This document shows positions 1 through 4,385 of a stretch of DNA of 6,334 nt, in pieces. A program made the position numbers and the translations under genes. The notes under the pieces are model-generated. The model ran no database searches and had not been told where the DNA came from. It saw nothing but the letters and a program-made list of their open reading frames with translations. Source of the stretch: Gemmatimonadota bacterium (GTDB taxonomy: Bacteria > Gemmatimonadota > Gemmatimonadetes > Longimicrobiales > Longimicrobiaceae); NCBI GenBank assembly GCA_019240375.1, contig JAFAYN010000378.1, positions 1-6,334 of the forward strand, written 5' to 3'. The first letter of the stretch is position 1; each line of letters opens with the position of its first letter.

Positions 1-608
1 CACCCCACCGGCACCACCGCGGCGACCGCCAGCGCGCCCAGCGCCACCCATGGCCGCGCCCCCTCCGGGAGGAACCCCGCCGCCGCCACCGCGAGCCCCG
101 CCCCCACCAGCGTCCACCCGGCCACCCGGTGCGTGGTGCGCCACACCGCCTCGCTCGAGAGCGTCCACGGGGTGCGCACCCCGATGAACCAGTTGCGGCG
201 CACCCGCGGGAGGAAGTTCCCGATCGCCACCAGCAGGAGCCCGGTCGCCGGCCACATCACCCGCGACATCTCGATCGGCCACCCCATCGCGATCCCCACG
301 GTGACCCCCTCCAGCGCCGCCATGAACACCACCACGATCTCCGTGATCAGCACCCGCGTGGGGGTGGAGCGCTCCACCTCCCCCCGGTACGGGTCGAAGC
401 GGGACTGGAAGGCGGTCAGCAGCCAGACCGCGGTGGCAACCGCCGGGAGCGCGAACGCCCCCGGGAAGCGCGGCATCCACCCGTCCGCCACGCCGTGCAG
501 GTTCCAGTGGGTGGGGACCTCCGCCGGGAGGCGCCGGAACACGGCGAGCGCGAAGCCCCACATCGCCGCCAGCACCGCCGGCCCCGGCCACCTGCGGATC
601 GGACTCAT
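1..608 (-). CDS. SdpI-family membrane protein (DUF1648 + SdpI domains), C-terminus cut off by the window edge
   Basis: The minus strand is open from an ATG at 608 to the window edge, giving 202 residues without a stop. Residues 32-44 (PTHWNLHGVADGW) are the DUF1648 signature that follows a first membrane helix at about 10-25. Further hydrophobic segments lie near 51-66, 86-107 and 119-133. Residues 130-161 carry the SdpI hallmark (GNFLPRV, then NWFIGVRTPWTLS, then EAVWRTTHR), followed by two more helices. SdpI proteins are usually about 210-220 residues, so only the tail is missing. In Bacillus subtilis SdpI gives immunity to the SdpC toxin and sequesters the repressor SdpR at the membrane; the same role here is inferred from family and operon order. 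The start overlaps the stop of the upstream repressor gene (ATGA), with a strong GGGGGAGGAG ribosome-binding site just before it, so the two are translationally coupled. No SdpC-like toxin gene is visible. The family call is firm; the ligand is unknown. Confidence 0.9.
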   Translation of the reverse strand, partial: MSPIRRWPGPAVLAAMWGFALAVFRRLPAEVPTHWNLHGVADGWMPRFPGAFALPAVATAVWLLTAFQSRFDPYRGEVERSTPTRVLITEIVVVFMAALEGVTVGIAMGWPIEMSRVMWPATGLLLVAIGNFLPRVRRNWFIGVRTPWTLSSEAVWRTTHRVAGWTLVGAGLAVAAAGFLPEGARPWVALGALAVAAVVPVG

Positions 609-901
609 GACTCCTCCCCCTTTCCGAAAAGCTCCATCATCCCCTGCAGGAACTCGTGCAGCACCGTCGTGTTCAGCGCGTACACCAGGCTCTTCCCGTT
701 GCGCTCCACCGTCACCAGCTCCGCCTCGCGCAGCACCGCCAGGTGGTGCGAGACCGACGCGGCGGTGATCGGGAAGCGCCCCGCGATCTCCCCCGCGGTC
801 AGGTCCCCCTCGCGCAGGGCGCGCAGGATCTCCCTCCGGGTGGGGTCGGTGAGCGCACGGATCGTCTGGTCGAGCATCGCCGCCGGAGAACGGATGAACA
901 T
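605..901 (-). CDS. ArsR-family (SdpR-like) winged-helix transcriptional repressor
   Basis: This 98-residue protein is a compact ArsR-type winged helix. Residues 19-29 (DPTRREILRAL) are the family's first conserved helix, 46-63 hold the recognition helix (ASVSHHLAVLREAELV), and 64-76 form the beta wing (ERNGKSLVYALN). It has no cysteine, so a thiolate metal site of the ArsR/SmtB kind is unlikely. With the overlapping SdpI gene this points to an SdpR-type autorepressor controlled by its membrane partner. The start is uncertain. ATG 901 lies inside the operator palindrome and would leave only about 8-10 bases of leader after the predicted promoter. An in-frame ATG at 877 (residue 9, MLDQTIRALTDPTRR) better matches the short N-terminus of SdpR-like proteins and gives a normal leader, but neither start has a clear Shine-Dalgarno. 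The product call is firm; the inducing signal is unknown. Confidence 0.92.
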   Translation of the reverse strand: MFIRSPAAMLDQTIRALTDPTRREILRALREGDLTAGEIAGRFPITAASVSHHLAVLREAELVTVERNGKSLVYALNTTVLHEFLQGMMELFGKGEES

Positions 902-919
902 TTAGACCAACGTCTAAAT
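900..919. promoter_or_regulatory. Perfect inverted-repeat operator, probable SdpR/ArsR-type autoregulation site
   Basis: ATTTAGAC (900-907) and GTCTAAAT (912-919) form a perfect 8-base inverted repeat around the spacer CAAC. The palindrome touches the -10 hexamer, covers the predicted transcription start and overlaps the upstream-most ATG of the repressor gene, so a bound dimer would block transcription. Palindromes of this size and AT-rich nature are typical ArsR-family operators. That this protein binds it is inferred from position. Confidence 0.75.
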
Positions 920-945
920 GATACCTGTTCGGGACCGCGCGTCAA
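918..945 (-). promoter_or_regulatory. sigma70-type promoter of the sdpR-sdpI operon
   Basis: Reading the minus strand, TTGACG (945-940) is followed after 16 bases by TATCAT (923-918). Each hexamer is one mismatch from the consensus TTGACA and TATAAT. The predicted transcription start is around 909-911, just ahead of the repressor gene and within the adjoining operator palindrome. The site stands out as AT-rich in otherwise very GC-rich DNA. Confidence 0.7.
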
Positions 946-953
946 GGGCCGGG

Positions 954-1057
954 TACGACGGATGGCGCGGCGATGCTGGCCCGCTTCTGGCAATTCCCTC
1001 CCCTGGAGCGAAGCCCGCGCCGCCTCCCGCGTGGCGCCATCCTGCCCATCCGTCGTA
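954..1057. repeat. Long-range inverted repeat (15-base arm, one arm with an internal 9-base duplication) in the nuclease-gene leader
   Basis: TACGACGGATGG (954-965) is the exact reverse complement of CCATCCGTCGTA (1046-1057). The left arm continues with CGC, and GGATGGCGC (960-968) also matches GCGCCATCC (1034-1042). The right side therefore reads GCG, CCATCCTGC, CCATCCGTCGTA. Removing the 9-base CCATCCTGC leaves a perfect 15-base repeat with the left arm. About 65-80 bases lie between the arms. The repeat sits between the divergent sdpR promoter and the nuclease start at 1081. It could be a leader RNA fold with two competing pairings, a paired protein site or a remnant of a small mobile element. 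No target duplication is seen at its borders. Confidence 0.55.
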
Positions 1058-1080
1058 GTCCCCGGTGGGGACGTGAATCG

Positions 1081-2859
1081 ATGCTCAGAAACCTGACCCT
1101 CCGCTTCGGACCGACCGGGGCCGACTTCCCGCTGGAGTTCACCCCCGCGCCCATGACCGTGTTCGTGGGCCCGAACAACTCCGGGAAGAGCCTGGCGCTG
1201 CGCGAGATCGAGGACTTCCTGGACAGCGGGGGGCGCTCCGAGCGGCGCATCGTCCGCTGGATCGACTTCGACCTCCCCACCCCCGACGAGGCGCGCGGGA
1301 TGCTGGAGTCCCGCCGGGTGGACGACGGGAGCATCGAGGCGGGCGACGCGCTGATCCGGGTGTCGCGGATGAAGCCGATGGGCGAGTACGTGATGAAGCG
1401 CGCCACCGACGTGTCGGGCGACCTCCCCACCGAGCAGCTCCTCGACTTCGGCTGGATCGCCCGGATGCTGGAAACGCCGGAGGGGGTGCACGCCGCCGAC
1501 TTCGCCCGGCTCTGCCGCGACTTCCTGGCGCTCTTCGCCATCCGGCTCGACGGGCGCACGCGGCTGGCGCTGACCTACCCGCGCCCCATGGGCGACCTGC
1601 AGCTCCACCCGACCAACCACCTGGCCGCGCTCTTCCGCGACGACGAGGCGCGCCAGCGGATCCGCCAGATCACCGCCGACGCCTTCGGGCTGCACTTCGT
1701 GCTGGACCCCACCGGCGGCACGCACCTGCGCATCCGCATGTCGGACCGCGCCCCGGAGGACGACGCCGAGGAGCAGGCGCTGGACGAGCGGGCGCGCTCC
1801 TTCCACGCGGCGGCCACCGACATCTCCGAGATGAGCGACGGGGTCAAGGCGTTCACCGGGCTCACCGCCGCGGTGCTGAGCGCCGACTACCGCATCATGC
1901 TGGTGGACGAGCCCGAGGCGTTCCTGCACCCCCCGCTCATCCGCAAGCTGGGGCGCCGCCTGACGCAGCTCGCCGCCGAGCGCCACGCGCACGTGCTGGC
2001 CTCCACCCACAGCCCCGACTTCGTGATGGGGTGCGTGCAGGCCGGGAAGGGGGTCAACATCGTCCGGCTCACCTACAAGAAGGGGGTGCCGAGCGCCACC
2101 CTCCTCCCGGCCGACAAGCTCCAGTCGATGATGCGCGACCCGCTCCTCCGCTCCACCGGGGTGCTGGGGGCCCTCTTCCACGAGGGCGCCATCGTGTGCG
2201 AGGCCGACGCCGACCGTGTCTTCTACCAGGAGGTCAACGAGCGCCTCCTGGCCTCCGGCCGCGGGGGCGCCGACGGGTGCATCTTCCTGAACGCGCAGAA
2301 CAAGCAGACCATCCGCCGCATCGTCCGGCCGCTGCGCGAGATGGGGATCCCCGCCGCCGCCATCGTCGACCTGGACATCCTCAAGGGGAAGGAGGACTTC
2401 CGCGACCTGATGCGGGCCGCCTTCGTCCCCGAGGTGTTCGTGCAGGCGTGGGAGGAGATGCGCGCCCACCTGCAGCAGAAGATCCGCAACGAGAGCTTCA
2501 AGGACGGGGGGATCTACACCCTGGGCCGCGAGGTCCGCGCCTCCGCCGAGCTCCTCCTCGACAGCCTGACCGCCTTCGGGGTGTTCATCGTCCCCAGCGG
2601 CGAACTGGAGTGCTGGCTCCCGGCACTGGAGGTGGGCGGGCACGGGCCCGAGTGGCTGACGCAGGTGTTCGAGCGGATGGGGACCGACTCCAACGACGAG
2701 AGCTACCTCCGCCCCGGCGAGGGCGACGTGTGGCGCTTCATGCAGCGGCTGGCGGCCTGGGTGGGTGACCCGCACCGCAAGGGGATGGCGGAGGAGACGC
2801 TGCGCGTGGACCACCTCCTCCCGCCCGCGGAAACGGAGGACGCGCAGAGCGCCGCGTGA
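1081..2859 (+). CDS. OLD-family AAA/ABC-type ATPase with C-terminal TOPRIM nuclease domain
   Basis: From ATG 1081 this is a 592-residue protein. The N-terminal ATPase has Walker A GPNNSGKS at 30-37, a divergent ABC signature around MSDGVKAF at 251-258, Walker B RIMLVDEPEAF at 271-281 and the H-loop STHSPDF with His310. The C-terminal half fits the OLD TOPRIM nuclease: EADADRVFY at 374-382 (Glu374 and Asp378 as the acidic pair), VDLD with Asp430 and Asp432, and PSGELE at 505-510. OLD proteins are ATP-dependent DNA nucleases linked to phage exclusion, either standalone (P2 Old) or paired with a helicase (Gabija). No helicase or reverse transcriptase is here, so this is a standalone type; a defence role is inferred. 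An in-frame ATG at 973 exists, but its 36-residue extension lies in the inverted-repeat leader and looks non-coding; GGGGA at 1067-1071 serves 1081. The stop overlaps the next gene by 4 bases. Confidence 0.88.
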   Translation: MLRNLTLRFGPTGADFPLEFTPAPMTVFVGPNNSGKSLALREIEDFLDSGGRSERRIVRWIDFDLPTPDEARGMLESRRVDDGSIEAGDALIRVSRMKPMGEYVMKRATDVSGDLPTEQLLDFGWIARMLETPEGVHAADFARLCRDFLALFAIRLDGRTRLALTYPRPMGDLQLHPTNHLAALFRDDEARQRIRQITADAFGLHFVLDPTGGTHLRIRMSDRAPEDDAEEQALDERARSFHAAATDISEMSDGVKAFTGLTAAVLSADYRIMLVDEPEAFLHPPLIRKLGRRLTQLAAERHAHVLASTHSPDFVMGCVQAGKGVNIVRLTYKKGVPSATLLPADKLQSMMRDPLLRSTGVLGALFHEGAIVCEADADRVFYQEVNERLLASGRGGADGCIFLNAQNKQTIRRIVRPLREMGIPAAAIVDLDILKGKEDFRDLMRAAFVPEVFVQAWEEMRAHLQQKIRNESFKDGGIYTLGREVRASAELLLDSLTAFGVFIVPSGELECWLPALEVGGHGPEWLTQVFERMGTDSNDESYLRPGEGDVWRFMQRLAAWVGDPHRKGMAEETLRVDHLLPPAETEDAQSAA

Positions 2860-3443
2860 GCGCACTGGACCCGTCGCCCACCGAGGGCGGGCCGATCCTG
2901 CGTACCGGCCGGCTGGTGCTGCGCACGGTCACCCGCGGCTACGCCCCCGCCATCGTCCGCTACCTGACGGAGAACCGCGAGCACCTGGCCGGCTCCGTCC
3001 CCGGGTGGCCGCCCGACTACCTGACGCCGGAGTTCTGGGAGGGGCGGGCCGAGCAGAACCGGCTGGAGCTGGCGCGCGGCGAAGCGCTCCGGCTCCTGGT
3101 CCTCCCGCGTGACGACCCGGCGCGGGTGATCGGGATGGTCACCTTCACCGCGATCACGCTGGGCGCGTCGTACTCGTGCTGGCTGGGGTACGGGATCGCC
3201 GCCTCCGAGCAGGGAAAGGGGCTGGCCTCCGAGGCCGTCGCCGCGGGGATCGGGCACGTGTTCGGGGCGATGGGGCTGCACCGCGTGTCCGCCATCTACG
3301 CCGCGCACAACCAGCGCAGCGGGGCGTTGTTGAAGCGGCTGGGGTTCACGGTGGAAGGGTACGCGCGGGACTACCTGCTGATCAATGGCCGCTGGGAGGA
3401 CCACGTTCTCACCAGCCTGGTCAACCGGGCGTGGCGGCGCTGA
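2856..3443 (+). CDS. rimJ: RimJ-type GNAT N-acetyltransferase (ribosomal protein S5 N-terminal alanine acetyltransferase family)
   Basis: This 195-residue protein closely follows the RimJ pattern over its whole length (E. coli RimJ is 194 residues). It has TGRLVLR at 17-23 and TENREHL at 38-44. The acetyl-CoA loop is EQGKGLASEA at 118-127, fitting Q-x-x-G-x-A. The end carries HNQRSGALLKRLGF at 151-164, then EGYARDYLLINGRW at 167-180 and DHVLTSL. RimJ transfers acetyl from acetyl-CoA to the N-terminal alanine of S5 in E. coli; other RimJ/RimL relatives modify different protein N-termini or small molecules, so the substrate is not certain. The GTG start overlaps the upstream stop (GTGA), with no separate promoter, so it is translationally coupled to the OLD nuclease gene. 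A probable intrinsic terminator follows within 60 bases. The family call is very secure; the partnership with the nuclease is inference. Confidence 0.92.
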   Translation: MSALDPSPTEGGPILRTGRLVLRTVTRGYAPAIVRYLTENREHLAGSVPGWPPDYLTPEFWEGRAEQNRLELARGEALRLLVLPRDDPARVIGMVTFTAITLGASYSCWLGYGIAASEQGKGLASEAVAAGIGHVFGAMGLHRVSAIYAAHNQRSGALLKRLGFTVEGYARDYLLINGRWEDHVLTSLVNRAWRR

Positions 3444-3461
3444 TCCGCCTTCGGTTCCCAA

Positions 3462-3495
3462 GCTGTTCCCGGCGCGGAACTTGCAGCCTTTTTTT
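3462..3495 (+). terminator. Probable intrinsic terminator of the OLD-rimJ operon
   Basis: GCTG (3462-3465) pairs with CAGC (3484-3487) and TTCC (3466-3469) with GGAA (3476-3479), with a CGGCGC loop and a 4-base bulge on the 3' side. One base later comes a run of seven T (3489-3495). An alternative pairing uses GTTCC with GGAAC. Position 19 bases after the rimJ stop fits. The bulge makes it weaker than a textbook case. Confidence 0.55.
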
Positions 3496-3498
3496 CCT

Positions 3499-3810
3499 GC
3501 GCGTGGTGCCGTTCGATGGAACGGATTTGCGCTCCCCGTCCGTACCGAACGTCGGGATATGAGAGGTACGCGAGGGCGGTCTCTCCGTGTGGCCACGGAA
3601 GTACGAGACGACCGCGCAAAGGGGAGGCCCGGCATCCGGATGTCGAGGCACCCGTGGGGCGCTGCGGCGTGGTTCGGAAGACACGCGGGGAGAGCGTTCG
3701 TTGTAGAGAGACGGTTCGGAGGAGGTCTCCCACGGGCGAGCTACAGGTGATTCCGCGCGGATAGCCCTGTAGAGGCCAGGATGCCGGTTCGAGTCCGGCC
3801 AGCGTTCCCA
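3499..3810 (+). ncRNA. Candidate structured RNA gene ending in a tRNA-like T-arm (identity unknown)
   Basis: The 3' end reads as a tRNA T-arm: GCCGG, loop TTCGAGT, CCGGC (3783-3799), with the invariant TTC-purine-A pattern, then CAGCGTT as a would-be acceptor strand, a C, and CCA (3808-3810). A strong intrinsic terminator starts 6 bases later. Upstream are several hairpins: CCGTTC-GATG-GAACGG (3509-3524), TCCGTG-TGGC-CACGGA (3584-3599) inside a GCGGTCTC stem, and CTACAGG (3741-3747) with CCTGTAG (3766-3772) enclosing the palindrome TCCGCGCGGA. I could not find a matching 5' acceptor strand or a normal D-arm and anticodon arm. It may be a novel RNA, a decayed tRNA or an attachment-site scar left by an integrated element. 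The 5' boundary is a guess and I see no clear promoter. Confidence 0.3.
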
Positions 3811-3816
3811 TGACTT

Positions 3817-3860
3817 TACGTCCGGTCTGTCGATTTCGATGGACCGGGCGTATTGTTTTT
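3817..3860 (+). terminator. Strong intrinsic terminator on the plus strand
   Basis: TACGTCCGGTC (3817-3827) pairs with GACCGGGCGTA (3842-3852) over 11 pairs, one of them G-U. The loop can close further through TCGA at 3830-3833 with TCGA at 3836-3839. TTGTTTTT (3853-3860) follows directly. The T-run is only on this side, so it stops plus-strand transcription. No protein gene ends just upstream, and the rimJ operon already has its own candidate terminator, so this one implies a transcript covering 3496-3816. Confidence 0.65.
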
Positions 3861-3892
3861 CATGGCATTTGTGCTCGGGGGCGGACCGCTCC

Positions 3893-4007
3893 AGAGCCCG
3901 GCGGTACTGCTGCCGGTCTCTTCCGCGGGGCCGGTGAGCCCCACGATACAACCGTGGGTCTCCCCAGCCCGGAGGGAGCCTCGCAAACAGCCGCGAGTCT
4001 CCCTCCG
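3893..4007. repeat. Array of three tandem, diverged hairpins with a conserved foot and covarying stems
   Basis: Three hairpins start at 3894, 3936 and 3976 (spacing 42 and 40). Each has GAG, an unpaired C, a variable stem, a loop, the other stem strand, an unpaired T, and CTC. Hairpin 1 has stem CCGGC/GCCGG and a 9-base loop. Hairpin 2 has CCCACG/CGTGGG and loop ATACAAC. Hairpin 3 has CTCGC/GCGAG and loop AAACAGCC, with its foot lengthened to CGGAGGGAG/CTCCCTCCG (3970-3978, 3999-4007). The stems differ yet always pair, and the C-T mismatch keeps its place, which argues for selection on structure. It is probably a family of structured intergenic repeats or part of an RNA. Orientation is unknown; on the minus strand each unit reads GAGAC to GGCTC. 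Confidence 0.7.
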
Positions 4008-4046
4008 CAAAGGATTTGTGGGGTACAGCAGGAACGGCAAACTACA

Positions 4047-4100
4047 GGGCCTCAAGCAGTTGAGCCCCTCCCCACCCCGTGGGGGAGGGGTTGGGGAGGG
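4047..4100. repeat. REP-like hairpin pair with CCCCTCCCC/GGGGAGGGG stem
   Basis: CTCAA-GCAG-TTGAG (4051-4064), with flanking GGG (4047-4049) and CCC (4065-4067), forms a small hairpin. It abuts a second hairpin in which CCCCTCCCC (4065-4073) pairs with GGGGAGGGG (4082-4090). A further G-rich TTGGGGAGGGGGG tail follows. C-rich/G-rich hairpins of this kind between genes resemble dispersed REP-type elements in GC-rich genomes. The two hairpins compete for 4065-4067. Confidence 0.6.
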
Positions 4101-4143
4101 GGGCCCAGCCAAAGCCGCGCACCCAAGCTTCTTCTCCGGGATG

Positions 4144-4186
4144 CCTTCCCCCAGAATTGGGGGAAGGTGGCGGCTCTAAGGCCGCC
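4144..4186. repeat. Perfect 10-bp hairpin plus adjacent GGCGGC/GCCGCC hairpin
   Basis: CCTTCCCCCA (4144-4153) pairs perfectly with TGGGGGAAGG (4158-4167) around the loop GAAT. One base later GGCGGC (4169-4174) pairs with GCCGCC (4181-4186) around TCTAAG. The core CCCAGAATTGGG is the reverse complement of the core CCCAATTCTGGG of the hairpin at 4255-4280, so the two are inverted relatives. Confidence 0.6.
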
Positions 4187-4240
4187 GGAGGGGGGCGTAC
4201 TGAGCCGGCATTCGCGCGAAAGTCAGCAGGCCCTCACCCC

Positions 4241-4280
4241 GGCGCTTCGCGCCACCCCTCTCCCAATTCTGGGCGAGGGG
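4241..4280. repeat. REP-like double hairpin (GGCGC/GCGCC then CCCCTC-CCCA/TGGG-GAGGGG)
   Basis: GGCGC-TTC-GCGCC (4241-4253) is followed by CCCCTC (4255-4260) and CCCA (4262-4265), which pair with TGGG (4270-4273) and GAGGGG (4275-4280). There is one T-C mismatch and the loop is ATTC. The preceding CCCTCACCCC context is typical of dispersed intergenic REP-like elements. It lies about 100 bases before the permease start and has no T-run, so it is not an intrinsic terminator. Confidence 0.6.
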
Positions 4281-4385
4281 AGCACGACGGGGGCGTGTGG
4301 TGCCCCTGAAACCCTCCCCCACCCCCCGGCGTACGGATCCTTACCCGTCGCACCCGCTCCCCACCCTCCATCCGGGAGAGCCCGC

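Larger units (their letters stand above)
3444..4385. other. Long intergenic stretch without a convincing protein gene, rich in hairpins
   Basis: These 942 bases separate rimJ from the permease gene. Open frames here translate to Pro/Arg/Gly-rich sequence without recognisable domains, and each is broken or frame-ambiguous over the hairpins. In order the stretch holds the rimJ terminator, a possible RNA gene with a T-arm-like end (3499-3810), a strong terminator (3817-3860), three related tandem hairpins (3893-4007), and REP-like C-rich/G-rich hairpins (4047-4100, 4144-4186, 4241-4280). From 4281 to 4370 I see only C-rich sequence and no clear promoter for the permease gene. Confidence 0.7.

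Noticed and set aside
129..905. Plus-strand frames across the SdpI and repressor genes
   Set aside because: Arg/Pro/His-rich translations with no domain. The minus strand encodes clear SdpI and ArsR families here.
799..2865. A 688-codon open frame on the minus strand opposite the OLD gene
   Set aside because: It is an antisense shadow caused by extreme GC content: low-complexity Val/Glu/Gly/Arg/His-rich sequence with no domain, while the plus strand carries the complete ATPase and TOPRIM motifs. It also runs into the repressor gene in the wrong frame.
3436..3810. A tmRNA gene, suggested by length, GGCGCTG at 3436 and the T-arm-like end
   Set aside because: The conserved 5' TTCGACGG segment and a tag reading frame ending in Ala-Leu-Ala-Ala-stop are absent. 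The end has C rather than A before CCA, the G3-U70 pair for alanine is missing, and the 5' part would overlap the rimJ stop and its terminator.
3734..3810. A complete 77-base tRNA starting at GGGCGAG
   Set aside because: The length is right, but the acceptor strands do not pair and no D-arm or anticodon arm with U33 can be drawn.
3421..3951. A 176-codon minus-strand frame covering the T-arm-like region
   Set aside because: The translation (WPDSNRHPG and similar) is the kind of artefact seen opposite tRNA-like sequences. It has no domain and crosses two terminators in antisense.
3893..4007. A short CRISPR array
   Set aside because: Repeat units are internally palindromic with differing sequences, the spacing between them is only about 14 bases, and there are no cas genes.
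3764..4050. A 9-base inverted match, GCCCTGTAG at 3764-3772 with CTACAGGGC at 4042-4050
   Set aside because: It is short, about 270 bases apart and interrupted by a strong terminator, so chance is the simplest explanation.
3810..4385. A 192-residue N-terminal extension of the permease
   Set aside because: The frame is open only because of composition. It translates through a terminator and several hairpin repeats, and the family's N-terminus and a good ribosome-binding site both point to ATG 4386.
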